The notes under the pieces are model-generated. The model made no database searches. It was not told where the DNA came from and saw only the letters and a list, made by a program, of their open reading frames with translations. Below, piece by piece: positions 25,592 through 33,778 of a DNA stretch of 64,000 nucleotides (position 1 is the stretch's first letter; each line of letters starts with the position of its first letter). Both the position numbers and the translations under genes were made by a program. The DNA comes from JAPKZH01 sp964537875 (lineage in GTDB: Bacteria > Acidobacteriota > Aminicenantia > Aminicenantales > UBA4085), in assembly GCA_964537875.1 (NCBI GenBank), contig CAZIDN010000002.1:1-64000 (forward strand), read 5' to 3'.

Positions 25592-26392
25592 ATGATGAAG
25601 ACTATTCCCTCCAGGTTGTACAAATATCAACCCTACAATGAGCAGACTTTGGATAACCTGAAGAACCGGAGTTTATGGTTCTCTTGGCCGGTTCATTTCA
25701 ATGATCCGTTCGATTGTGTTTTTCGTCCAGAAGCATCCGAATTATCTTTGGAAGATTGGCAAGAGATATATGATTTGCCTAGCCAAAAAGGTTGGGCGAA
25801 GGAGGCATTCGACGCAAAATATTCACGCGAAGGAAGTCCCAGCGAAACGCTTCAGCGTAAGATCATAGAAATCTCAGAAAAAATATTTAAAGAGAGAGTT
25901 GATTTTATGCGTAATACCCGAGGAGTAGCCTGTTTCTCGGAGATAAGGGATGACATGCTAATGTGGTCACACTACACCAGAGGACACCGAGGCTTTGTTC
26001 TTGAGTTCGATACAGGCTATGATCCTTTTCAAAAAGCATTCCCCGTCAACTACTCCGATTCGCTTCCAAAGGTGAATCCTCTTCTCTTTCTGACCAAGCG
26101 AGAAAACGAAGAGTTCATAAAAATGATAACCACAAAATCAAGTTGTTGGTCGTATGAAAAAGAATGGCGAATTTTCCATAAGGAGGGGGACAAAGAGTAC
26201 AGTATTAAGCCGGATGCACTCACGGGGATTTATTTTGGCTGTGAAGTGCCCTATGTCCACATAGAGATAATTGCGCTGATACTAAGAGACTCACCAACGC
26301 GCCTGTATAAGATGCAGAGATCTCAGACAGAATTTAAGGTCGCCGCTCAAGGGGTCAATTACAAGCCGTATGACTACGGCAAAAGTACGTGA
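25592..26392 (+). CDS. DUF2971 protein
   Basis: 266 residues from the first of two tandem ATGs at 25592; upstream codons would run into the possible arm site. The N-terminus RLYKYQPYNEQTLDNLKNRSLWFS and FNDPFDCVF, the centre GVACFSEIRDDMLMWSHYTRGHRGFVLEFD, and the late EKEWRIFH are the DUF2971 pattern. The function is unknown; the family is frequent in mobile elements and near defence genes. It is the first island gene after attL and stands alone on the + strand. Confidence 0.8.
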   Translation: MMKTIPSRLYKYQPYNEQTLDNLKNRSLWFSWPVHFNDPFDCVFRPEASELSLEDWQEIYDLPSQKGWAKEAFDAKYSREGSPSETLQRKIIEISEKIFKERVDFMRNTRGVACFSEIRDDMLMWSHYTRGHRGFVLEFDTGYDPFQKAFPVNYSDSLPKVNPLLFLTKRENEEFIKMITTKSSCWSYEKEWRIFHKEGDKEYSIKPDALTGIYFGCEVPYVHIEIIALILRDSPTRLYKMQRSQTEFKVAAQGVNYKPYDYGKST

Positions 26393-26551
26393 TTTCGATG
26401 GCCTCTAGACTTATTTGGTTTTCAAGCCCGGGTTCATAGTTACATCGTTTTGGGATCGGTTTTAGCACAAATCTGGCACGCGGGGAGAGGTTTATTTTTT
26501 TGTGACTTTGACTTCTCTTCTCACTTTATCTAATTTTATCACACTACTTTT

Positions 26552-27073
26552 TCAATGCCCATATCTCTTCCCGCTTGGTATGGTTTTGGCAGGCTTTGGC
26601 TTAAAAGGCTTTGCTACAAAATCTATGCATTCTAGGGAAGGTATTCGGAAAGAAAACACTGTTTTTCCGTCTTTATTAGTAACTGCAAAATCACCCCGAT
26701 TTATTATATTCATGCCAATCAAAACATCGGTATCGATCAATTCACAAAGATTAACTTCAACATTAGGGATTATTACGTGGTTTGGAAGCCATACGTTCAC
26801 CACATACGTATTTGTCTTAGATTTTCCCGCTGCAGTGTGAACCTCGGTAACTCCAATCGGCTTCAGGCCACATTCGTCGATTACCCGTTGGGTTATAGCC
26901 GTGTTTGTCGCTCCCGTATCCCAAATTGCCTTATACTTTTTGGCGTTATGGTCCTGAGGTTTAAGCTGTTCAGCAGATGGCGTGAATGCCTCGGAAACTA
27001 GTAATTCATTAGAAAGCACTTTATTGAGGCCTGAACTATAAGTCGTGAAAGATTTTATTTCTAAACGCTGCAC
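26552..27073 (-). CDS. Retropepsin-like aspartic protease
   Basis: 173 residues. One catalytic motif, D52-T-G-A in YKAIWDTGATNTAIT, and the second family hallmark DTDVLIGMNIINRGDFAVTN. This is the single-lobe retropepsin type that must dimerise to be active. There is no signal peptide, so it acts in the cytoplasm. The C-terminus is Lys/Pro-rich (KPFKPKPAKTIP). It starts 1 bp after the DUF5678 stop and is the last gene of the proteasome-like operon; substrates unknown. Confidence 0.85.
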   Translation of the reverse strand: MQRLEIKSFTTYSSGLNKVLSNELLVSEAFTPSAEQLKPQDHNAKKYKAIWDTGATNTAITQRVIDECGLKPIGVTEVHTAAGKSKTNTYVVNVWLPNHVIIPNVEVNLCELIDTDVLIGMNIINRGDFAVTNKDGKTVFSFRIPSLECIDFVAKPFKPKPAKTIPSGKRYGH

Positions 27074-27074
27074 A

Positions 27075-27323
27075 TTATTTCAATTCGTAACTTACTCTTG
27101 AATGATAAGTTTGTGTGTATGCTTTCTTAGTGGGCTCGCACTTTTGGACCAAGAAGGTTCCTAATTGCTCACGTTTCGAAGTTTCTTCAACCGCCTCTGA
27201 GAGGCTACTATATTCACCGAGTACTTTCTTTCCTTTGATTACTATATATTTTCCCCTATATTTTTCTACAAGTTCTTTTTGGTTATTAACGAAGAAGTCA
27301 AATTCTTTCTCAAGAAGAATCAT
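27075..27323 (-). CDS. Small DUF5678 protein
   Basis: 82 residues. EKEFDFFVNNQKELVEKYRGKYIVIKGKKVLGEYSSLSEAVE is the DUF5678 pattern, an ~50-residue alpha/beta domain of unknown role, followed by GTFLVQKCEP and a tail. The ribosome site GGGAG lies 5 bp before the ATG. One base separates it from the aspartic protease gene; this pairing suggests that it is a substrate, adaptor or inhibitor of the protease (inference). Confidence 0.8.
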   Translation of the reverse strand: MILLEKEFDFFVNNQKELVEKYRGKYIVIKGKKVLGEYSSLSEAVEETSKREQLGTFLVQKCEPTKKAYTQTYHSRVSYELK

Positions 27324-27351
27324 ATTATGCTCCCGAAATCTCCATTAATAT

Positions 27352-27540
27352 TCAAAACAAAGTGGTTGGTCTGTTACCGCGTTTCGGTTGGAGAGGCTCG
27401 TCGCTAACCCCAATGGAATCATCCATATTTTTTTTGGTAGGATTGAAGTATCCCGCGACAGCTAACTCTATCTCAGCGTCTAACCACTCAGCTAAGTAAT
27501 CCCTGTTAGGAGAATCAAAACTCTTGTACATCGGAACCAC
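27352..27540 (-). CDS. Small uncharacterised protein in the proteasome-like operon
   Basis: 62 residues (MVPMYKSFDSPNRDYLAEWLDAEIELAVAGYF then a basic, probably disordered tail). It begins 7 bp after the Thr-hydrolase stop, with AGGAGG a few bases before the ATG, so it is very likely translated. A short conserved-looking helix plus flexible tail could serve as a protein-protein contact. No family recognised. Confidence 0.6.
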   Translation of the reverse strand: MVPMYKSFDSPNRDYLAEWLDAEIELAVAGYFNPTKKNMDDSIGVSDEPLQPKRGNRPTTLF

Positions 27541-27547
27541 CTCCTAG

Positions 27548-28219
27548 TCATATAGCTAGGGATCTTGTTTTAGATCCCACTCCCGGGGCCACTTGAGCAC
27601 GCTCTTTAGCCTTTTTTACAAGTTCTATTACCTTGTCTTTCTCGAATGACTTCTGATATCCGGAATCAATAAGCGAGTAAATAGCGTGTGGTGCCCCGGA
27701 ACCTATTGCGGTGTAGCCAATGGCATCGTAACACAGGCATTGGCCGGGATTAACTATGGTAAATAGGCGACAGGCTGACTCTCCCTTGCCTGCAATAATT
27801 AGTTCTACTCCGGGATTGTATGAAACAAAAGCACGGTCTATCATTTGAACAATATTTGGGTGTAAATTCTGATGGCCTTGATAGTAGGTGCCGATATTTA
27901 GACCCCTAGGCTCCAACTCACCGCGCACGACTCTTTCTCTCCGTATTTCCTGATAATTCGCCCTTGCCAATTCCGCTATGGCATCAACTACGTTTATTCC
28001 TTTTCCCTTAATTGTTAGCCTTGTCTTTTCTATAACTGCGTTGGCAAATAAGACATCCCCGGCAGTCAAGACATAAACGGATTCAGCTATGCCGATAATC
28101 TTCTCAACATCTTCTCGTTCAAACTCATAACCAATTGGGAAATGAGCGGTCGTCATTAAATCAGACGCTAGAACAAACCCCTTGCCGTTCTCATATATCG
28201 TGGCGATGCATATGGTCAT
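27548..28219 (-). CDS. HslV/proteasome beta-like Ntn hydrolase
   Basis: 223 residues starting MTICIATIYENGKGFVLASD. Removing Met leaves Thr2 at the N-terminus as nucleophile, as in HslV. Asp20 (VLASD) and Lys40 (VEKIIGIAES) occupy the positions of proteasome Asp17 and Lys33, and AIGSGAPHAIYSLID (Ser174) matches the HslV segment AIGSGGPYAQAAA. No propeptide is present. The ATG is preceded by AGGAG at a good distance. No HslU or other AAA unfoldase lies nearby. Could be a peptidase of the proteasome, HslV or Anbu superfamily or another Ntn hydrolase; the exact branch needs a profile search. Confidence 0.78.
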   Translation of the reverse strand: MTICIATIYENGKGFVLASDLMTTAHFPIGYEFEREDVEKIIGIAESVYVLTAGDVLFANAVIEKTRLTIKGKGINVVDAIAELARANYQEIRRERVVRGELEPRGLNIGTYYQGHQNLHPNIVQMIDRAFVSYNPGVELIIAGKGESACRLFTIVNPGQCLCYDAIGYTAIGSGAPHAIYSLIDSGYQKSFEKDKVIELVKKAKERAQVAPGVGSKTRSLAI

Positions 28220-28258
28220 AACTGATTCTCCTGTGCCCTCAGGCCCCCGGGTCCATGT

Positions 28259-28288
28259 TTATTAATAATATTATAATACCATTGTCAA
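28259..28288 (-). promoter_or_regulatory. Promoter of the proteasome-like operon
   Basis: On the - strand TTGACA (28283-28288), 18 bp AT-rich spacer, TAATAA (28259-28264), about 35-40 bp before the ATG at 28219. Confidence 0.5.
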
Positions 28289-28344
28289 CTAACAAATTTC
28301 AATAAATTTAAGGCTAACCTATAATATGAAATTTAGTCCTTTTG

Positions 28345-28536
28345 TCAACTATCTTTTGAGGTGAATCCAGGGGTGATCACTCCTTCCCGGAGCAATTGGC
28401 CGATCTCGGTTAGCCGGGCGCTCTGCCGCGCGTGAATTCCATAGATCATATTGACTTGCCACAAAAAGTGGAGTGAGAAATATTCCTGTTTGAGCACGTC
28501 CTTATTCATGAGGCGATCAATCGCGAAGAGCGTCAT
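28345..28536 (-). CDS. Possible small protein or gene remnant
   Basis: 63 codons beginning MTLFAIDRLMNKDVLKQEYFS. The composition is protein-like (LTEIGQLLREGVITPGF), but there is no clear ribosome site and no family was recognised. It lies between the proteasome-like operon and the BIG2 lipoprotein gene and may be a decayed gene end. Confidence 0.3.
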   Translation of the reverse strand: MTLFAIDRLMNKDVLKQEYFSLHFLWQVNMIYGIHARQSARLTEIGQLLREGVITPGFTSKDS

Positions 28537-28586
28537 TTAGATCATTGGGAAGCCATGATCTCTCAGGCCTCTGACTTCCCGAGCGC

Positions 28587-29201
28587 CTAGCGCACCTCTG
28601 TAAACGACCACGACACGCCGCTCGAATTGGTGATTGAAACGACGCCTCCGGTTGTGAGGAGCGTTCCGTCATAACGGGTGGTGCCCCAGCCGGTCCCTAA
28701 GATTACATTGACAAGCAGGTCTCCGCCTACCCACACAATGAAGTTCGAGCCCCATCCCGTATACGTCCCGATGATTCGGACCCGCGACACGTACGTCGGC
28801 ATGTCAAAGACCATGTCCCCCTGCCCGCTTACAGTCCACACTGCCTTTGGAATAACGCGAAGCTTCTTGGTGCCGCGCCCGTCACCAGTATGGTCAAAAT
28901 AGATGGTTGCGTCACCAGCCCCAGTCCCCGTGACCAGCCCAGATTGAGTTACTGTTGCCACGCTCACGTTATCGCTACCCCACATTCCGGTTCCAGGTTT
29001 GGTTGTTCCGTCAGACATCGTGACGGTGGCTGTCATCTGCTCCGTCTGGCCAACCAGGATCGTCGAGTTGGGTGAACTAACCGTGACGCTTGTCGGCGTA
29101 GGTAGCGTTGGCGACGTTGGCGACGTTGGGCTTCCTTTTCCACAAGAAAGCGTCGAGTAAAACAAAACCAAAAGGCCAGAAAGCAAAAAAAATCTTTTCA
29201 C
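28587..29201 (-). CDS. Lipoprotein with BIG2-type Ig-like domain
   Basis: 204 residues. Signal peptide ending in a lipobox-like STLSC (Cys20), a linker of repeated SPTSPT encoded by short direct repeats near 29100, a BIG2-like domain (TSVTVSSPNSTILVGQTEQMTA to AGDATIYF), then a ~90-residue beta-rich domain (VWTVSGQGDMVFDMP; GWGSNFIVWVGGD; GVSWSFTEVR). Probably surface-exposed. Cargo of the island, with its own RBS (AGGAGGAATGATG). Confidence 0.75.
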   Translation of the reverse strand: MKRFFLLSGLLVLFYSTLSCGKGSPTSPTSPTLPTPTSVTVSSPNSTILVGQTEQMTATVTMSDGTTKPGTGMWGSDNVSVATVTQSGLVTGTGAGDATIYFDHTGDGRGTKKLRVIPKAVWTVSGQGDMVFDMPTYVSRVRIIGTYTGWGSNFIVWVGGDLLVNVILGTGWGTTRYDGTLLTTGGVVSITNSSGVSWSFTEVR

Positions 29202-29370
29202 ATCATTCCTCCTTTTAAGATGTCAAGGTTGTCCCCATAGTAAAGTGTGTTTCCCATTTTTGTTCCCCGCCTGATTTTGTAGCATAAAAGGGAACCCAAG
29301 TCAAAGAGCCCCCTTGACTCTTCCGTGAATCGGAGTTATTCTTTTGTCGGCAGTAAAAGGAGAACGAAAA

Positions 29371-30099
29371 ATGAAAAGGGTGTGCAGATTTTTATTTATT
29401 TCTTTTGCTTTGGTTCAACTCCTCATTTTCTTTTTTCCAAACGATCTATTTTGCCAAACAAACAAAGTAAGGGTAATAAAGAAGGATGCGGAATTAAAGC
29501 TAAAACCTAATAACGAAAGCCTAACCATAATGAATCTTCCAATTGGTGGGGAGTTTGATATTGAAGAAACGATTGGAGAGTGGATCAAGGTAAAGCTGCC
29601 GCCCGATAAAGACGGCATCATTTTGACAGGATATATCAACTCTTCATTTTTGGAATTTAAATTGGCATCAAAGCCGTTGCCTATCATTTCAAAGGCTGAC
29701 CGAGAATCGCTAGGTTCCGGCCAGGGCGATGATTATTTGAAATGGCAAGAAAAAATGAATTCTGTTAGATCGAGAAAATCATTATGGACAGCTGTTTCTT
29801 ATAGCGGGGCTGCAATATTGTTAGTCTCGGGGGTTTTCACTATTGTTAATCTTGCCAAAGATGAAGATCCGGTCCAAGAAGTATTGAGGGAATTATATCG
29901 AGAACCGAAGGTGCCGACCCTTGCGATAGTTGGCGATGTTTTTGGATTAGTTACTATAGTAGCCGGAGCAACGGGGCAGTCTGCCGCAAATAATTATGAG
30001 AAGCAATTAAAGAGTGAGGGAGAATCAAAAGGTTATTTAAGGGCGGGCTTGCTTCCCAAATACAGGGCACTGGGAATCCAATTTGGGATTTCTTTCTAA
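29371..30099 (+). CDS. Exported protein with SH3b-like domain
   Basis: 242 residues from the ATG at 29371 (AAAAGGAG upstream); earlier in-frame codons lack a ribosome site. Signal peptide (FLFISFALVQLLIFFF), then an SH3b-like stretch (VRVIKKDAELKLKPNNESLTIMNLP to YINSSFLEF), a hydrophobic helix (LWTAVSYSGAAILLVSGVFTIV) and a second (VPTLAIVGDVFGLVTIVAG). Likely periplasmic or envelope bound. No enzymatic domain seen. Confidence 0.7.
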   Translation: MKRVCRFLFISFALVQLLIFFFPNDLFCQTNKVRVIKKDAELKLKPNNESLTIMNLPIGGEFDIEETIGEWIKVKLPPDKDGIILTGYINSSFLEFKLASKPLPIISKADRESLGSGQGDDYLKWQEKMNSVRSRKSLWTAVSYSGAAILLVSGVFTIVNLAKDEDPVQEVLRELYREPKVPTLAIVGDVFGLVTIVAGATGQSAANNYEKQLKSEGESKGYLRAGLLPKYRALGIQFGISF

Positions 30100-30185
30100 G
30101 GCGGATGATCGCCTCGATAAGAAAGATGCCCGAGATTGAATAAGATCTCAAAAGTAATTTGCATAAATAAGAAGGACATTTGAAA

Positions 30186-30431
30186 ATGGCAGAGAATGAT
30201 GAGAAAAAACAGGAAGAAAAGATCCAAAGGCTTAGAAGAGAAATTGAAACCAAGATTGAATCAGCCCGAAAAGAGCTCAGGGACGTACTTAATAAATGCC
30301 CTGATGATAGCATGTGGCATGATTGGAAAAAAGAATTGGACGATATTCTTAACAAACTTCTAGAAATTAAAATAGGAATTCCGCCCGTAGTGCCAGGCTC
30401 AAAAAGAAGTCCCTGGATATCCAAAAAGTAA
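30186..30431 (+). CDS. Small coiled-coil protein
   Basis: 81 residues from the ATG at 30186, with AAGGA upstream. Very charged helix (EKKQEEKIQRLRREIETKIESARKEL) then a Trp-containing second helix and a Pro-rich end. Two codons earlier a TTG could also serve. No family recognised; follows the SH3b-like gene in the same direction. Confidence 0.5.
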   Translation: MAENDEKKQEEKIQRLRREIETKIESARKELRDVLNKCPDDSMWHDWKKELDDILNKLLEIKIGIPPVVPGSKRSPWISKK

Positions 30432-30586
30432 GCATCCTCCCGAGAAAGCAAGTGCCGGATTTCTTGGAATTTCAAGGCAAAATAAGGGGGAAAACATCTT
30501 TCCGGAAGATTTTCTTGCTAGGTAAGAAGTGCTCAGTATTTGAACACTCGGGCAATCCATTTTCCCGGTGTCCTTCCATCATTGCC

Positions 30587-31313
30587 TTATTCTGTCATTG
30601 TGCGATAAGACAATTCCACGATAGCACCATCCCCCTCCTGAGTCTCTAGGTCCGGCTTTGTCTTCTTGACCGCTCTGACGAAACTCCGGGCCGTGCCCTC
30701 CGTTGGAAGCATATTAATCGCCTTCCTGGAAAGCTTTCCCTCTTTATCAAGGCCGATCCGTTCAAGTGAACGATAGACCCTTTTTGCGTACCAATTCTTG
30801 CCTAGAAAAAATGATATTTCTGCGGCCTCTTTATTAACTCCCTCATGTTCCAAGAAATTCTTGGACACCTGTCCAAGCATTTTCTTTTTTATATCCGAAT
30901 TCTTCTCCAAAAACTCCTTCGCCGTTTTAACCGTCTCATCATCCACCTTGACCGGGAGGCGTCCTAATGTACATGGCTCGCTGGACAGATATCTCCGACA
31001 CTGCCGCATCCCGAGCCATGAACTTTCGGCTTGGACCTCCTGTATCGTTGATACATATGGTTCCCGCTTTCTTCCGTCCTATAGCTTCTTCCCGATAGAT
31101 CGGCTCAAACTCCAGAACATGGCAGATGGAGAGGAATTGAGGGGCATCCCCACGACGGGCAGACTGGAGTCTCAATCCCCCTTCCTCTACCACGCAGCCG
31201 CAGCCTTCAAACGTCCTGTCTCGCTGAATCCTCTCCCTGAGAGAAAACGATGTCGCGGGAATATCCCCCGACCTTCGCCACGCGGAGAATGACGAAAGCC
31301 CGTCCTGAGTCAA
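30587..31313 (-). pseudogene. Frameshifted gene, possibly ParB-like
   Basis: Two overlapping - strand frames look like halves of one protein. The upstream half (from ~31313) ends in CHVLEFEPIYREEAIGRKKAG and a helix-turn-helix-like MARDAAVSEISVQRAMYI; the other frame continues from about 30960 as RLPVKVDDETVKTAKEFLEKNSD to the stop at 30587. The order resembles ParB/KorB-type DNA-binding proteins, where a GRKKAG-type linker precedes the HTH. The upstream boundary is unclear. If the 140-residue downstream frame is an intact gene instead, it has no known family. Confidence 0.4.
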
Positions 31314-31514
31314 CGTCGTGCGAAATCCAAAGAAGAAAAGCGGGTTCTCTGCTGAGCATGGCCAGGGGGGGGCCTGGTGCCGGATCTGCGACGCCTAGAT
31401 ACGCAGGATCACGCTCGAAAGAAGCGAGCCGACTTACCTGCAGTCCCTTGGTCTTAGTAAATCGAAGGCCTAACCGCCGACCGGCAAGGACTAGATTGAG
31501 TTAATCAAGTCGCC

Positions 31515-31910
31515 CTATCTTAGAGCGACAATTATCAAAGCTACGATAACCGCTAAACATATTAGCAAAAAAATAATAAATTTTTTAAAGTCCCTTACCT
31601 GTTTCTTCAATTTCTTCATTTCTGGATCTTCAGAGTTCGCTCTGGGTTTTTCCTTTCTCCGCCCGAACAGAAGAAAAAGACTCCCTGCCAAAGTGCTAAC
31701 CGCCAACAACTCGACCAAAAGCCTTATTAGGTCGATTTGGATATGGCCGAATTCACTGTAATATCCACTCTCGGGAACACCAAAAACAAATATCCTGCCC
31801 TTTGGAAAGAGGGAGCCATTGCCATGAATGAAGGCCGCGGGTGGAAAGAAAAGAATATAGTTTAAGATAATTATGTAAAGCGTGACAATAATTTTTTGTG
31901 ATTTTCTCAT
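31515..31910 (-). CDS. Small membrane protein, two to four helices
   Basis: 131 residues from the ATG at 31910, chosen for its strong ribosome site (GGAGGAG 2-8 bp upstream). Helices: IIVTLYIIILNYILFFPPAAF, LIRLLVELLAVSTLAGSLFLLF, and a C-terminal FIIFLLICLAVIVALIIVAL, with a charged segment (KEKPRANSEDPEMKKLKKQ) between. No family recognised. Confidence 0.6.
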   Translation of the reverse strand: MRKSQKIIVTLYIIILNYILFFPPAAFIHGNGSLFPKGRIFVFGVPESGYYSEFGHIQIDLIRLLVELLAVSTLAGSLFLLFGRRKEKPRANSEDPEMKKLKKQVRDFKKFIIFLLICLAVIVALIIVALR

Positions 31911-32110
31911 TTCTCCTCCACCCGACTGAGTTCGAATAAATTCTAACCCCAAAAAAGATATTGTCAATTAAGCAGGAGGAAAAAAAGAAACTCGTTTTTT
32001 GACGGACTTTAGTGCAAAGTCAGTAATTTCTTATCGCTGATATTTGGAAGTGAATAGGGGCTAATTTTAAAGCGCCTCGTTCTGAAGACACGGATCCCGG
32101 CACCGGGGCT

Positions 32111-32308
32111 TTATTTGAGTCTTTCCCGGATGAGCTCTGAAAGAGTAATCTCCCTGTCAAGCGCCTCTCTCTTTAAGCGCTTCACAAGTTCCTTCGGCAG
32201 ATACACCGTCGTTTTCTGAATGACCTCCCCGTCCTTGTTAATGAAGACGTTCGTTTTCAATCCCTCAGCTTCGCGCCGGCTGAGTGCCGAGTCCTTTTTC
32301 TTTGCCAT
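32111..32308 (-). CDS. Ribbon-helix-helix (CopG-like) DNA-binding protein
   Basis: 65 residues from the ATG at 32308, with AAGGA 8 bp upstream. The RHH fold is in the C-terminal half: strand QKTTVYLPKELVKRLKREALDREITLSELIRERLK. It is about 70 bp downstream of the recombinase gene on the same strand, so it may regulate that gene or be half of a toxin-antitoxin pair; no toxin gene is adjacent. Confidence 0.8.
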   Translation of the reverse strand: MAKKKDSALSRREAEGLKTNVFINKDGEVIQKTTVYLPKELVKRLKREALDREITLSELIRERLK

Positions 32309-32380
32309 TTTCAAGTCCTTATTCCTCCCTGATTTCTATTTCCGATATTGACGCTTAATGGAAATACACCCCTAGCCGGT

Positions 32381-33328
32381 CTAAAAATCAACGTACCTCT
32401 CAGCGCCCTTCTCAATCCGCTCGATGTTATGAAGATACTTCTGGGTCGTCTCAATCGAACTGTGCCGCAGAGCATCCTTGACCTGGATGAGCGGAGCCCC
32501 GGCCCGAAGCGCAAGCGTCGCGAAGCTATGCCTCAGAGAGTGCGCGCTTAGCTTCCTGCTCTCAATCCCGATATTCCTCAGAGAGTCCTTGATGAGCTGC
32601 CTGATCGTCCGTGTGGTCAGTCTCCCGCCTTTGTTTCTGTCGGAGATTGAGGCAAAGAGGGGATCCCCGGCCACGGCCTGCCCCCTGGCCTGGGTATAGG
32701 CGAAAATCGGATTCAGGCTCTTTTCCGTGAGGATCACAAAGGCGTCCTTCGAATCCCTGGCCTTCCCCTGGACATACAGGAGCGCCTCTCCGCCTTGCTG
32801 CCTCACGTCCTCGACATTCGTCCGTATTACCTCGATGGTCCTGAGCCCGGTCCGCGCCATGAGGTTGACGATGGCAAAATCGCGCTTGCCCGGGAGGGTC
32901 GAAGTGTCAATCTGTGAAAGCATGTCCTTGATCTGAGCGATCGTCAGCGGTTCTCTCAAATGGCCCTTGGGCTGCTGAATCCCCTTCACGTCCTTGGCCA
33001 CGTTCGGATATTGCCTCGTGCCTTCAAGATAGGTGAAGAATTTTTTGACGGCCACCAGGTAGCTGTTCACGCTGTTGGCCGCAAGCCCCGATTCTACAAG
33101 GAAGCTTTTAAACCTTAGAACGGACTCCCGGTCCGGCTGCTCGATTCGGTTCTCAGCCATCCAGGAAAGAAATCTCTCCAGCCCCTTCCGGTAGGCGACC
33201 CGGCTGATCTCCCGGACGTCCTGAGAAGCGAGAAAAGAATCCACCAGCTCCGGGACATTCAGAGCCTTAATGAGGCTGCCCTGAGACGCCTTGACGATCT
33301 TCGTGCTTGAATGATCCCTTAACATCAT
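32381..33328 (-). CDS. Second tyrosine recombinase, XerC/D-like
   Basis: 315 residues. N-terminal SAM-like core-binding domain (~25-115, with AYRKGLERFLSWM) and a full catalytic domain: R163 (ARTGLRTIE), H263xxR266 (SAHSLRHSF), H289 (ALRHSSIE) and nucleophile Y298 (QKYLH). All residues are present, so it should be active. It is unrelated in detail to the integrase at the right end and may resolve multimers of a replicating form or mobilise an internal segment. Confidence 0.9.
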   Translation of the reverse strand: MMLRDHSSTKIVKASQGSLIKALNVPELVDSFLASQDVREISRVAYRKGLERFLSWMAENRIEQPDRESVLRFKSFLVESGLAANSVNSYLVAVKKFFTYLEGTRQYPNVAKDVKGIQQPKGHLREPLTIAQIKDMLSQIDTSTLPGKRDFAIVNLMARTGLRTIEVIRTNVEDVRQQGGEALLYVQGKARDSKDAFVILTEKSLNPIFAYTQARGQAVAGDPLFASISDRNKGGRLTTRTIRQLIKDSLRNIGIESRKLSAHSLRHSFATLALRAGAPLIQVKDALRHSSIETTQKYLHNIERIEKGAERYVDF

Positions 33329-33356
33329 GCCTTCATGACCTCATGCTTCTAGTCTC

Positions 33357-33384
33357 ATTATACCACGAAAAAACCAAAGCGCAA
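33357..33384 (-). promoter_or_regulatory. Promoter of the second recombinase
   Basis: On the - strand TTGCGC (33379-33384), 16 bp spacer, TATAAT (33357-33362), about 28 bp before the ATG. Confidence 0.5.
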
Positions 33385-33429
33385 TAGGGCCGGGAGCACT
33401 TTTTTTGAGAAAAATTTTAAAATCTCGAA

Positions 33430-33470
33430 AGCCCCCCGCCTATGCATAGGTGAAAAAAACAAGGGGGGCT
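33430..33470. repeat. Hairpin with embedded 12-bp palindrome
   Basis: AGCCCCCC (33430-33437) pairs with GGGGGGCT (33463-33470); between them sits the perfect palindrome CCTATGCATAGG (33439-33450) next to a run of seven A. It lies just upstream of the recombinase promoter, so it could be a recombinase or repressor site. It is not followed by a T run on either strand, so a terminator is less likely. Confidence 0.55.
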
Positions 33471-33604
33471 ATGGGAACTTTCTCTCAGGCCCCCCCCTTT
33501 ATGAGTATATCCCCCACTGACTAATTTTTTATTTTTCTGGAAGTGCCATTTTCTTAAGCGGCTTCTTGATCAGCGGGGGTTTAGCTCCGTGATATTTTAG
33601 AATT

Positions 33605-33778
33605 TTAATTTAGATTGACGGTAAAGAATTTCTTGAAATCTCGAAGCCCTTTAAGGACCAATCTCTCGATGCGCTGCTGGCGGTATTTGAGGTGTTGGAC
33701 TTCTTTATCGTTTTTAGTTAATTCTCGGCTGATGATCTTGAAGGCGCGGCGGATTTTCTCTTCGTCTTCGGTATTCAC
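33605..33778 (-). CDS. Possible 57-residue charged helical protein
   Basis: Reading from a GTG at 33778: MNTEDEEKIRRAFKIISREL, then KNDKEVQHLKYRQQRIERLV and a basic end to TAA at 33605. Amphipathic, coiled-coil-like and consistent in codon use, but there is no clear ribosome site. No family recognised. Confidence 0.4.
   Translation of the reverse strand: MNTEDEEKIRRAFKIISRELTKNDKEVQHLKYRQQRIERLVLKGLRDFKKFFTVNLN

Noticed and set aside
29098..29130. CRISPR-like short repeats
   Set aside because: Tandem 9-bp repeats encode the SPT linker of the lipoprotein; no spacers. No CRISPR array was seen in the window.
31250..31504. + strand frame of 84 codons
   Set aside because: Composition is Arg/Ser-rich shadow of the opposite strand; no ribosome site.
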